Below, in pieces: positions 28,325-38,435 of a DNA stretch of 64,000 bases. The translations under genes and the position numbers were made by a program. The stretch lies in the NCBI GenBank assembly GCA_016713885.1, contig JADJOF010000002.1:1-64000 (forward strand), written 5' to 3'. The DNA comes from Bdellovibrionales bacterium. Its GTDB lineage: Bacteria; Bdellovibrionota; Bdellovibrionia; Bdellovibrionales; JAMPXM01. Each line of letters starts with the position of its first letter. Positions within the stretch are counted from its first letter, which is position 1. The notes under the pieces were generated by a model. That model did not search any database, was not told the DNA's origin, and saw only the letters and a program-made list of their open reading frames with translations.

Positions 28325-31150
28325 TTATACCAAAGCCGGAACGCACTTCGGGCAAACCGTCGGGAACCGCGGCTCCTTGCCAAGTTCCGTGCTCCAGTAC
28401 CAGCAGCGCTCGCATTTTTCACCGTCTGCGTGCGCGGCCTGTATCTCCAACTGTCCCATGCTCAATGACACTTGTGAAACAATAAAAAATTCGCTGAGAA
28501 GCGACTCATATTTTTTAAGTGTCATATGCAAAGGGCCGTCGGCGCGAATCGCGATTTTGGCGTCAAGCCCCGAGCCAATCGCCTTCGTTTGCCGAAGCTC
28601 TTCGAGTTTTTTGGTTACGTCAGAGCGAATAGTAAAGAGCTGAGCCAGATCTTCTTTGAGCGCGACATTGTCCCAAGCGGCCACCGGTTTTGGATAGTCG
28701 GTGAGGAAGACGCTTGGCGCTTTGTTGCCCGGGAGCTCGGCATAGACCTCTTCAGCAAGGAACGAAGTGATGGGAGCCATCACGCGCGTCAGAGTATCGG
28801 CCATCGTGTAAAGAGCGGTCTGCGCTGAGCGGCGAACGAGGCCGTCGCGTTTTCCAGTGTAGAGCCGGTCCTTAAGCATGTCGAGGTAGCCTGCCGAGAG
28901 CTCGACCGTGAAGAAGTTGTTGAGAGAGTGATAGACCTTGTAGAACTCATAGCTCTCGTAGGCGCGAGCTGACTCTTTCACAAGTTCATTTAGGCGACCA
29001 AGCGCCCACTGGTCGAGCGTGGTCATTTTCGAGAATTCGACTCGATCGGACTCGGGATTGAAGTCGTGAATATTGCCGAGGAGGAAGCGCATCGTGTTGC
29101 GGAAACGACGATACGTTTCGGTCACGCGATCAAAGCTCTCTTTGCCGCAGCCGATGTCTTGGCCAAAGTCTTCGTACGAAACCCAGAGACGCAAGATCTC
29201 AGCACCGGATTTTTTGATCGTATCGGCGGGGTCAACGACGTTGCCGAGCGACTTCGACATTTTGCGACCTTGGATATCGGTCACAAAACCGTGAGTCACG
29301 AGCGCCTTGAATGGCGCTTGGCCTTCGGTCGCCATTGAAGCGAGGAGAGAGGTTTGGAACCACCCGCGATGCTGGTCGCTACCCTCAAGGTAAACGTCAG
29401 CAGGATAAGTGAGTTCACCGCGACGTTTCTGTACGGCCGACCAGCAGACACCCGAATCAAACCACACGTCTAAAATATCCGAGCCGCGTGTGAAGTCCGT
29501 GCCGCCGCACTTTGCGCAGGGGTGACCTTTTGTAAAGTCCGACTCTGGATGGGCGTGATAGGCCTCGATGCCACCTTCTTTTTCAATAGCGTCGGCGACC
29601 TTCTCCATCACTTCGGGTTTGGCGAGAACCGTACCACATGATTTGCAAGTGAACACCGGGATAGGCACTCCCCAAACGCGCTGACGCGAGAGGCACCAGT
29701 CGGGACGATTCTCGATCATCGCTCGGAGCCGAGCCTCGCCCCACTTCGGAACAAACTGAATCGAGTCGATCTCTTTCAGTGCGCGGCCGCGCATATCAGT
29801 GGCTTCTGGCTTTGCACCGCTGGATGTTTCCAAGTCCATTCCTAAAAACCACTGTGGAGTGGCGCGGAAGATCAGCGGTGTTTTTGAGCGCCAGTTATGG
29901 GGATATTGGTGCGTGATCTCTTTAAAAGCGAGGAGTCCGCCGTTGTCGCGCAAACGCTGTACGACGAGTGGGTTTGCGTCCCAGATTTTCGTACCTTTGT
30001 ACTCGGGAACGTCATCGGTGTAGCGACCTTCGCCGTCGATTGGCGAAAGCACTTTCAAACCGTATTGCAAACCGACGCGGTAATCGTCTTGGCCGTGGCC
30101 CGGGGCTGTGTGGACGCAGCCAGTACCGGCGTCAAGAGTGACGTGTGCTCCGAGCACGATCAACGAGTTTCGCTCGTAGAACGGGTGACGCGCATTCATG
30201 CGTTCAAACTTTGCACCCTTCACGATGGTGCCGGTATCGGTTAACGTCAGGCCCGTTTCTTTTTCGACGGATTCTTTGAGCGGCGCTGCCATGATCAAAA
30301 TACGATCGCCCGCATCGTAGAAGCCATAGTCAAAATCAGCATTCAGTGCGAGGCCGAGGTTTGCTGGTAGAGTCCACGGCGTTGTCGTCCATACGGCAAA
30401 GCCCACCGGCTTTTTGAATGTGCCGAATGACTTTGCTCCTTCATCAAAAGGCATTACGAAATAAATCGAAGGCGATTTGTGCTCGTGATACTCAACTTCG
30501 GCCTCAGCGAGCGCGGTCTGCAGAGCGGGACACCAGTAGACCGGCTTTTCTCCGCGATAGAGTGTTCCCTTTTTTAAAGCGCGCGCCAGCTCACGGACCT
30601 CTTCAGCCTCATAGGCCGGGTCCATTGTGAGATAGGGGTTTTCCCATTCCGCCAAGATGCCGAGACGGCGGAATTGCTCGCGCTGATGGTTTACCCACTT
30701 TTGCGCCTCTTCGCGACAGAGTTTCCGCATGTCGGTGTCGGTCTTCTCTTTGCGCTTTGGCCCGAGCGCTTTGGTGACGTTGTGCTCGATCGGAAGACCG
30801 TGGCAATCCCACCCAGGAATGAACGCGGCCGACCATCCCGCCATATTGCGATACTTGATCGTGAAATCTTTAAGGCACTTATTCAAAACGTGACCGATGT
30901 GAATCGAGCCATTTGCGTACGGCGGTCCATCGGGCAGTGTAAACTTCGGACGTCCCGCATTCTTCTTTAGGATCTTCTCGTAGAGATCGGCCTTCTCCCA
31001 CGCCTCGATCATCTTCGGTTCGCGTTCGGGGAGATTTCCCTTCATTGGGAATTCGGTTTTGGGAAGAAGAACGGTGTTTTTGAGATCCGTCTTCAGGTCG
31101 GTCGAGTCAGAGCCACTAGTCGCCTTTGTCATAGGCAAATACGGTAACAC
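28325..31150 (-). CDS. ileS: Isoleucyl-tRNA synthetase
   Basis: A class I aminoacyl-tRNA synthetase of about 935-941 aa, the usual size. The HIGH motif is in NGSIHIGHVLNK, KMSKS in GRKMSKSLGNVV, and the C-terminal zinc site has CERCWYW ... CPKCVPALV. A further Cys cluster (CKSCGTVL ... CAKCGGTD) lies in the insertion before KMSKS. It charges tRNA-Ile with editing of valine. A GTG at 31150 and an ATG at 31132 are both possible starts; neither has a strong ribosome site. It is followed by lspA and preceded by a small hypothetical gene 11 bases upstream. Confidence 0.95.
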   Translation of the reverse strand: MLPYLPMTKATSGSDSTDLKTDLKNTVLLPKTEFPMKGNLPEREPKMIEAWEKADLYEKILKKNAGRPKFTLPDGPPYANGSIHIGHVLNKCLKDFTIKYRNMAGWSAAFIPGWDCHGLPIEHNVTKALGPKRKEKTDTDMRKLCREEAQKWVNHQREQFRRLGILAEWENPYLTMDPAYEAEEVRELARALKKGTLYRGEKPVYWCPALQTALAEAEVEYHEHKSPSIYFVMPFDEGAKSFGTFKKPVGFAVWTTTPWTLPANLGLALNADFDYGFYDAGDRILIMAAPLKESVEKETGLTLTDTGTIVKGAKFERMNARHPFYERNSLIVLGAHVTLDAGTGCVHTAPGHGQDDYRVGLQYGLKVLSPIDGEGRYTDDVPEYKGTKIWDANPLVVQRLRDNGGLLAFKEITHQYPHNWRSKTPLIFRATPQWFLGMDLETSSGAKPEATDMRGRALKEIDSIQFVPKWGEARLRAMIENRPDWCLSRQRVWGVPIPVFTCKSCGTVLAKPEVMEKVADAIEKEGGIEAYHAHPESDFTKGHPCAKCGGTDFTRGSDILDVWFDSGVCWSAVQKRRGELTYPADVYLEGSDQHRGWFQTSLLASMATEGQAPFKALVTHGFVTDIQGRKMSKSLGNVVDPADTIKKSGAEILRLWVSYEDFGQDIGCGKESFDRVTETYRRFRNTMRFLLGNIHDFNPESDRVEFSKMTTLDQWALGRLNELVKESARAYESYEFYKVYHSLNNFFTVELSAGYLDMLKDRLYTGKRDGLVRRSAQTALYTMADTLTRVMAPITSFLAEEVYAELPGNKAPSVFLTDYPKPVAAWDNVALKEDLAQLFTIRSDVTKKLEELRQTKAIGSGLDAKIAIRADGPLHMTLKKYESLLSEFFIVSQVSLSMGQLEIQAAHADGEKCERCWYWSTELGKEPRFPTVCPKCVPALV

Positions 31151-31161
31151 GATCGCGGCGA

Positions 31162-31692
31162 TTAGCCTAGAAGTGGTCGTACAGCTTTTGCGCCAATCGA
31201 AACCAAAAGATTGATGGCTTCGGCGTCGCTGCCAAGATTCATTTTCTCGCGAACCTCAGCGATGACCGCCAAGGTCTTGGCGTGAAGCATGGGCTGAGCT
31301 GTGACCGGAGCGGCCGTGGCTGGCATGTGCTGTTGTTGATTGGGTTGTGACATGGTTGGAACAAAGGCAGGCATTGGCGGCGGTGTGGCCATCGCAGGGC
31401 CATCGAATTGACGCATAGCCTCATTGATCTGTCGAAGGTCAGAAATGAAGTTCTGACTGCTCACTGGGGCCGCCGTCTCCATGCGTTCCTGCGGTTCCTG
31501 TCGACCTTGCGACAGAGTCTGTGATCGGTAGAAAAGCGTCATCAGACGATCGGGATCAGTGGCCTGTTTCCGGATATGCTCGGGCTGATTGATCAGCCAG
31601 TTAAATGCCGATTGCAGATCAGCGCGACCGTATTGGCCGCTGGTCTGAGAACCGTGTGAACTGCTTGAGGAGTTGGATCCGAAAATCGACAT
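31162..31692 (-). CDS. Hypothetical protein with RHH-like C-terminus
   Basis: I prefer the ATG at 31692 (MSIFGSNSSSSSHGSQTSGQ), giving 176 aa, with GAGGGA upstream; a longer frame opens at 31734. The N-terminus is Ser-rich, the middle has Met/Pro/Gln-rich low complexity (ATPPPMPAFVPTMSQPNQQQ), and the last 45 residues (EVREKMNLGSDAEAINLLVS) have the helix pattern seen in ribbon-helix-helix-like proteins. Not a confident assignment. It is the first gene of the ileS-lspA-lgt transcript. Confidence 0.6.
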   Translation of the reverse strand: MSIFGSNSSSSSHGSQTSGQYGRADLQSAFNWLINQPEHIRKQATDPDRLMTLFYRSQTLSQGRQEPQERMETAAPVSSQNFISDLRQINEAMRQFDGPAMATPPPMPAFVPTMSQPNQQQHMPATAAPVTAQPMLHAKTLAVIAEVREKMNLGSDAEAINLLVSIGAKAVRPLLG

Positions 31693-31844
31693 AGGGCGAC
31701 GAGGTTCCCTCACGGGTTCTTGCGACTCAAGCAAAAACAGACTTTGATTAAGATTTATGCATGAGGGCGGACGTACTTTTTTGGCGGCCGCTGTAACTCC
31801 GCGAAATTCGGTTCATGTATTCCTGAAGTCGGGGGGAGCTCACC

Positions 31845-33575
31845 GTGCCAGAAAAGTCTCAGAATCGGCAAACTCGCTCACAGCGAGCATTTTACGGCTT
31901 TATTGCTTGCGCAGTGCTCTGCGTGTTGGTGCTGGTTGGAATGTATGGCTGCGCCTCGCGGTCCGTTCAGCCGACACCACCGGCCGCTGTCGTCGATCGT
32001 GACTCGCCGACAACAGACATTTTTAAAGTCTTGCGCGATGTGCTTCGTTTTAAAAAAGACGACGCGACTTTGCGTCAGCGCTCGAAAAAAAAGCCGCAGT
32101 TCATTGAGAGCCATGCGCTCGAACTGCTGCAGGCGCATCCGGAACTTTTAAGAAAGCCGCTTCGTCAGTTGGTCGAGGAGCTTGATCGACAGGAAGTTCA
32201 GCCGGATCCAACCAAACATGTGCGTCTCGTGCCTCCTGCGGGACAGTCAGGCTACGAAGACCTGCGAGTCTACTTCTCACATCCGCTTCTTGAAGCCGGC
32301 GTGATGCGTCCGGCGGACAATCTTGTATCAGTGTGGCGGGACTTTCTTCTGCAGGCTAAGCGTGAAATTGTGCTCAATGTTTTTGATTTTGATCTTCTCG
32401 AGATTGCCGATGTGTTGGTGGCGAGGGCGCAGGCCGGCGTTTCAGTTCGAGTGGGTATCGATCGAAATGTGATTGCGGCGCGTACAGAGGTGAAGCGCGT
32501 TTACGACACGCTGGTGAGTGGCGGGGTACAGGTTGTTCAAGTTGATTCGATGCGACTCAATCATCAAAAGATGGTTGCCATCGACTGGACTCAGCCGACG
32601 AACGCGCGCGCGCTCTTTTCGTCTGGGAATCTCACGCAGTCTTGTCTTGGGTCGGAGGGCGATCTCAAAGATATTCCCGACGTGAGGCGACCAAAGGAAT
32701 CAATTCCGAATGCCAATCACGTGATCACGATGAAGAGCTGGCTTGCTTCGAACTTGATCAATCATGAGCTCAGCAAGACCTTTGATCAGAGTCTCGGTCT
32801 TCGTGGCGCGAACTATCCGATGACGGGCGCTTATCAAATTACGGGCCCTGGCGTTCCTCCGGAAACATTTGAGGCGTATCCCGAACCAAGCTTCATTATC
32901 ACGTTCACACCGGGCGGCGGTTACCGTGATGTCGGGAAAAATATTTTGGCGAGAGTAATCGAGAAGTCATCGGGACCGATTCGCATGATCCAGTTTGCGT
33001 ACTCGGCTCCAGCGGTGTCGGCCGCACTTCTTGCCAAGGCGACGGACGCGTATCGCACGAATGGTCGTTTTGATTTCTATAGCGTTGGTGACACACCCTT
33101 TGCCATGCAGGGGTGGAGTCAGTTTCTGAAAATGTCGGGTTATAAGCGAGCTAAAAGGAACCGAGCCACACACTTTGTCGTCGATGAAAAGTCGCCGTGG
33201 GTGCAGGCATTGAGGCCTGAGCAAATTCAGGATCTGCGTTCGCGCGTTCATATCGCGCCATTTCCGTACGGAGACAAGCAGGTGAAAGTCGGCGGTGAAT
33301 CAAGGAAAGTGAATTCTAAAGTTCATCACAAGATCTTGGCGGCAGGTGACTATGTCGTGATGGGGACGTCTTTCAACTTTAGTAAAGGTGCTGAGACAAA
33401 TAACGAGCAGATTCTTGTGTTTCGCAGTCACGAACTTGCTTTGAAAGTCGATGGCGCGATCAAGTACTTACTGAGCAGCAACCCGCCTTCTGTCGCCTCA
33501 GAGGCCGAGCGCCGCAATCAGATCCATGAAGACGTCTTTGATCTCGAAGAGGACTCTGGCGACGTTGGGCCATAG
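31845..33575 (+). CDS. Phospholipase D-like lipoprotein
   Basis: This 576-aa protein starts at a GTG with GGGGGAG seven bases upstream. A hydrophobic signal with lipobox (LVLVGMYGC, Cys at about residue 36) predicts lipid anchoring. Two HKD motifs are present. The first, HQKMVAIDW followed by SSGNLTQ, is canonical HxKx4D. The second, HHKILAAGDYVVMGTSFNFS, has Gly at the usual Asp position and Asp one residue later, so it may be altered. PLD proteins hydrolyse or transfer phosphodiesters, acting on phospholipids or nucleic acids; the substrate here is unknown. Divergent from the ileS operon. Confidence 0.85.
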   Translation: MPEKSQNRQTRSQRAFYGFIACAVLCVLVLVGMYGCASRSVQPTPPAAVVDRDSPTTDIFKVLRDVLRFKKDDATLRQRSKKKPQFIESHALELLQAHPELLRKPLRQLVEELDRQEVQPDPTKHVRLVPPAGQSGYEDLRVYFSHPLLEAGVMRPADNLVSVWRDFLLQAKREIVLNVFDFDLLEIADVLVARAQAGVSVRVGIDRNVIAARTEVKRVYDTLVSGGVQVVQVDSMRLNHQKMVAIDWTQPTNARALFSSGNLTQSCLGSEGDLKDIPDVRRPKESIPNANHVITMKSWLASNLINHELSKTFDQSLGLRGANYPMTGAYQITGPGVPPETFEAYPEPSFIITFTPGGGYRDVGKNILARVIEKSSGPIRMIQFAYSAPAVSAALLAKATDAYRTNGRFDFYSVGDTPFAMQGWSQFLKMSGYKRAKRNRATHFVVDEKSPWVQALRPEQIQDLRSRVHIAPFPYGDKQVKVGGESRKVNSKVHHKILAAGDYVVMGTSFNFSKGAETNNEQILVFRSHELALKVDGAIKYLLSSNPPSVASEAERRNQIHEDVFDLEEDSGDVGP

Positions 33576-33605
33576 CGACTGTCAGAAGAATGGGCAGTAT
33601 TTTGA

Positions 33606-33638
33606 ACTTCTCGAGATGAGCTATTCATAACGAGAAGT
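33606..33638. repeat. Inverted repeat in intergenic region
   Basis: Perfect 8-bp arms ACTTCTCG (33606-33613) and CGAGAAGT (33631-33638), 17-base spacer. Either a 3' hairpin of the PLD gene or an operator ahead of the DUF4382 gene. No T run follows. Confidence 0.4.
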
Positions 33639-33703
33639 CTGTGATGGGACTGTAGCAGTCGGTATCGGCTTCGTGCATCCTGTGATCAGTAAACGGGAGG
33701 TGT

Positions 33704-34648
33704 ATGATGCTACTCATGAAGAGCCCTGCTAAGAGCGCATTCGCGCTATTGAGTTTGAGTGCCTTTACGGCGTGTGGCGGAGCAGGTAACAGCGACTCGG
33801 GAGTGAGTACGAGCGGCGTTTCTTCCTCTGGACAGGTGTCCGTTCAGATTGGTGCCGAGAAGTCGTTGAATGGCGCAAGCTCAGCTCTTCTCGAGCAAGT
33901 GGCGCAGGTGATCGTCAACGTCAAACGGATCGAGCTCGTCGCATCGGGCGCTCGTCAAACCGGTCGCGTTTGCGTCGATGACTCAGTTGGCCCTCTTGAT
34001 TTGATGGCGCTGAATGGTGGTTTGTCATTGCCACTTTCGCAGCTCGAGCTGCCTCCGTCCGTTGGACTGCAGCAGGTTCGTCTTATTCTGGAGAGCGATG
34101 GCAATGAGATTGTCTTCAAGGACGGCTCGCGGTGCGAGCTGCGGACGCCAAGTGCAGGGCACAGCGGATTGAAGATCGTGTTGGGCGGCGGCATTCGCGT
34201 CGCGTCTGATGCGAATTATACGATCGATGTGAAATTTGATCTCGAGCGAAGCGTTCTGATTAAAGACGATGGCCGATGCTTGCTCAAACCAGTGATTCAT
34301 ACGCGTTGTGAGAAGAGCCATCGTCATCATGATGGTGAGCACGACTCCGAAAAACAGAGCTCGGTGGATCGCTCAAATCATGGCGACGAACATGGTCGAC
34401 GCGAGCACGATATTGAAGAGGACGATCATTCGGATCACGATCGCAGCTGCGGTATCGACGAAGTCGTGACAGAGCCCGATGCCGATGATGGCGAGAGCAC
34501 GCCGCCACAGGAGCCCGTTCCTCCAGTCGTGGAACCGACGCCGACTCCAGTGCCACCACCGCCGGTTGTCGAGCCTACGCCGACTCCGGCACCGACTCCT
34601 GCGCCCGTTGTTGATCTTTTTCCGGTGATTGATCCGCGTGACCTCTAA
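33704..34648 (+). CDS. DUF4382-type lipoprotein with His/Asp-rich and Pro-rich tail
   Basis: A 314-aa protein. Its signal ends in lipobox FTACGG. The body (SGQVSVQIGAEKSLNG ... VIVNVKRIELVASG ... LDLMALNGG) matches the DUF4382 beta-sandwich pattern. After residue about 200 comes a segment crowded with His, Asp and Glu (HRHHDGEHDSEKQ; DEHGRREHDIEEDDHSDHDR), then a Pro/Thr-rich stalk (VVEPTPTPVPPPPVVEPTPT). The His/Asp region looks suited to binding metal ions such as Zn, Ni or Cu. GGGAGG is 6 bases before the second of two adjacent ATG codons (33707), so the exact start is 33704 or 33707. Function unknown. Confidence 0.8.
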   Translation: MMLLMKSPAKSAFALLSLSAFTACGGAGNSDSGVSTSGVSSSGQVSVQIGAEKSLNGASSALLEQVAQVIVNVKRIELVASGARQTGRVCVDDSVGPLDLMALNGGLSLPLSQLELPPSVGLQQVRLILESDGNEIVFKDGSRCELRTPSAGHSGLKIVLGGGIRVASDANYTIDVKFDLERSVLIKDDGRCLLKPVIHTRCEKSHRHHDGEHDSEKQSSVDRSNHGDEHGRREHDIEEDDHSDHDRSCGIDEVVTEPDADDGESTPPQEPVPPVVEPTPTPVPPPPVVEPTPTPAPTPAPVVDLFPVIDPRDL

Positions 34649-34701
34649 GGGGGGGCGCCTCGGCCGCTGATTTGCCTTCTTTCGCCGCTGCACAATAGAG
34701 C

Positions 34702-34731
34702 ACAGGGCATCCCAGTTATGGGGTGCCCTGT
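34702..34731. terminator. Strong hairpin between convergent genes
   Basis: A 12-bp stem ACAGGGCATCCC / GGGGTGCCCTGT with one G-T wobble and a 6-base loop. There is no long T run on either side, but its place between the convergent DUF4382 and response-regulator genes suggests a two-way terminator. Confidence 0.55.
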
Positions 34732-34778
34732 CTTGCTGAGGAATCGCTTTGTGCCGTACCTGAAAAGCTCGACGAGGA

Positions 34779-36323
<1,545 letters not shown>

Positions 36324-36345
36324 GAAAGCCCCCTGCCTGGCCATT

Positions 36346-38250
36346 TTAGGCGCTTGGCAATTCAACCGTAAAAGTAGATCCCTGCCCGGGGCGGGAATCC
36401 ACATGGATCCGTCCTTTATGCAGCTCTACGAAATATTTAGCAAGATAGAGACCTAGGCCTGAGCCTTTAATAGTCGATGCCTTGGCATTTCGACTGCGAT
36501 AAAATTTCATGAATATGTGAGGAAGTTCACTCTCGGGGATCCCGGGGCCCTGATCGGCGACCTGAACGACGATCCAGCCGTCCCTCTCCTCTGTCGACAC
36601 TAAGATTGAAGTTCCGTCAGGGCTGTACTTGATTGCATTTTCAATGAGGTTTTGCAGCACCTGGCGAATGAGGTCGACGTCGATCTTAATGCTGAACAGG
36701 GGTTCAAGTTCAGTGCGAATCTCGATCTCCTTTGAGCGTGCCATGTAATCGAGTTTTTGGACCACGTCTTTGACCAGCGTATTCACGTCTTTTGAGTGGA
36801 GATGGAGCTGAATGGCTTTGGATTCAATTCGGCCAAGATTCAAAATTCCGCTCACAAATTCGAGCAGCTCATCGCTTGAACGCCTCACAGTATCGACGGC
36901 TTCGCGTTGGCGCGGAGAGAGGGGGTTGGCGTCGTTCTTTACGATGTCGGTCATACCTTGAATGCGCGCGATGGGAGTCTTCAGGTCATGTGACATCATC
37001 GACAAGAAATTGGTATTGAGCTCTTCGACTTGGGTGAGCAGGCGGTTTTTTTGATAGTACTCCCAGCTGCGGCGATTCTCGATAATGAGGCGATAGGGAA
37101 TAAAGAAGTAGTAGCAGATGAAGACGGCAAGAAATGGGTGCGCGAGCGCAATCCAAATGTTTCCAAGCCAGAACAATAGAAGAGCGACGAGTGAGAGGCC
37201 GGCAATGGTCGCCCCAAGGATGGCAAGGCCCAGCGTTGGTGAGGCGGTGAGGACGACGATGACGGTCATATAGGAGATCGCGGCAGTGACAATGGTACCG
37301 AGTACCTTTGGGGCCCGAACAAGAGCGGAGTTTGTGATGAGAGTGTTCAAGGCGTTTGCAAAGTATTCGATGTTCGTCATCGCGACGATATCGCGCGAGT
37401 AGGGTGTGCGAATATAGTCTTTTGATGTGGTTTCGATGTCGCGGCCGACGATCACGGTTTTGCCGGCAAACTCATTGAGCGGAGGGTTAAGCTCCAGCGC
37501 CTTTAAAAAGCTGACTGGTTTGTACGTTCCGCGCGGTGAAAACTGCAGATACGCCTGATCTGATTTGAGGTAGTCAAAGTCGCCGCGAAGGGCGTCGCGA
37601 TTGTAGGGTTCACTCTCGTTACGAGCCTTGAGCTCCGGGGAATAGTCGCTGGCGATGAGTGGAAGCATTGTCGGCAGGTCTTGATAGGCAAGCATCATGC
37701 GGCGAGTGACATCGTCGCGGGCAAAGATGTTCCGATCGACGGGAACCGGCGCACCGGCAGTTGCGACTTTCTCAAAGGGGGGCGCCAGTTTCAGCGCATC
37801 TTTCTCGCCCTTTAAAGGCACGTCGTCGACGGCGACGACGAAGCCCGGTATGGACTCGGCAGTTTTGGCGAGATGGACGAGCTCGTCATAGGAGCCGACG
37901 ATTTCGGCCGGGCTCACTAAAAAGACGATGTGTTTAGCGCCTGATGTTTTGAGGTTTTCGAGCAGGCGCGCATAGTCGAGCGCATTGGGGACTCGACCGA
38001 GAGCTGACACCGTTGCCGGGTCGATCGCGATGGTGGCGATGTGCTCTGAGGCATCTGGACTTGGGCGCATTCGGATTCGCGCATCGAAGAGAAAGGCCTC
38101 GATGTAGTCGAAAGGGAACTGCGAAAGGATAGAGGCAATCGCGACCGCAAAGGCGAGTCGCGAAATATGGCGTGATGCTCGTAGGAGCCTGACTTTAAGT
38201 GGTCGGGAGGTCGAAGCTCCCGCTTGAGTTTCAGGCTTATTTTCCGGCAT
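36346..38250 (-). CDS. CHASE2-domain sensor histidine kinase
   Basis: A 634-aa kinase. An N-terminal membrane helix (about 28-45) is followed by a periplasmic CHASE2 domain (ALGRVPNALDYARLLENLK ... YSRDIVAMTNIEYFANAL). Three membrane helices follow (about 315-395), then HisKA with phospho-acceptor His in SMMSHDLKTPIARIQGM, and HATPase with N box NLIENAIKYSPDG, G1 DQGPGIPE and G2 GSGLGLYLAK. CHASE2 senses an unknown periplasmic cue. The gene begins 11 bases after the stop of a 57-aa peptide made next to a radical SAM maturase, and ends 22 bases before the sigma54 regulator. This order makes the modified peptide or its state a candidate signal. Confidence 0.92.
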   Translation of the reverse strand: MPENKPETQAGASTSRPLKVRLLRASRHISRLAFAVAIASILSQFPFDYIEAFLFDARIRMRPSPDASEHIATIAIDPATVSALGRVPNALDYARLLENLKTSGAKHIVFLVSPAEIVGSYDELVHLAKTAESIPGFVVAVDDVPLKGEKDALKLAPPFEKVATAGAPVPVDRNIFARDDVTRRMMLAYQDLPTMLPLIASDYSPELKARNESEPYNRDALRGDFDYLKSDQAYLQFSPRGTYKPVSFLKALELNPPLNEFAGKTVIVGRDIETTSKDYIRTPYSRDIVAMTNIEYFANALNTLITNSALVRAPKVLGTIVTAAISYMTVIVVLTASPTLGLAILGATIAGLSLVALLLFWLGNIWIALAHPFLAVFICYYFFIPYRLIIENRRSWEYYQKNRLLTQVEELNTNFLSMMSHDLKTPIARIQGMTDIVKNDANPLSPRQREAVDTVRRSSDELLEFVSGILNLGRIESKAIQLHLHSKDVNTLVKDVVQKLDYMARSKEIEIRTELEPLFSIKIDVDLIRQVLQNLIENAIKYSPDGTSILVSTEERDGWIVVQVADQGPGIPESELPHIFMKFYRSRNAKASTIKGSGLGLYLAKYFVELHKGRIHVDSRPGQGSTFTVELPSA

Positions 38251-38261
38251 GGTGCAGCTGT

Positions 38262-38435
38262 TTAGCGATCAAAGCCAGATACAGGAATACAGCCGCCGCC
38301 AGGACGACGCTCGTTTGCAGCGTGTGCACTTTTTCCCGTTGAGTCTGACTTTGCTTCTGGTTTCTGCTGGCCACTATTGGTGGAAGCGACTGGCGCCGGC
38401 GCCTCTGAGCCATTGAGTTTTTTAATAAACTTCAT
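38262..38435 (-). CDS. 57-aa candidate RiPP precursor peptide
   Basis: The ATG at 38435 (MKFIKKLNGSEAPAPV) has GGAGAGCGAC just upstream and overlaps the maturase stop by 14 bases. A longer frame from 38513 overlaps SPASM coding sequence and is less likely. The peptide has a basic-hydrophobic start, a Ser/Ala/Lys/Gln-rich middle and a Gly/Cys C-terminus: RRPGGGCIPVSGFDR, with the only Cys. Placement after a radical SAM/SPASM enzyme is the classic layout for a ribosomally made, post-translationally modified peptide. With one Cys, a single thioether or another backbone or side-chain change is possible. The RR-P-GGG segment could be a leader cut site. It is 11 bases before the CHASE2 kinase start. 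Function inferred from context only. Confidence 0.65.
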   Translation of the reverse strand: MKFIKKLNGSEAPAPVASTNSGQQKPEAKSDSTGKSAHAANERRPGGGCIPVSGFDR

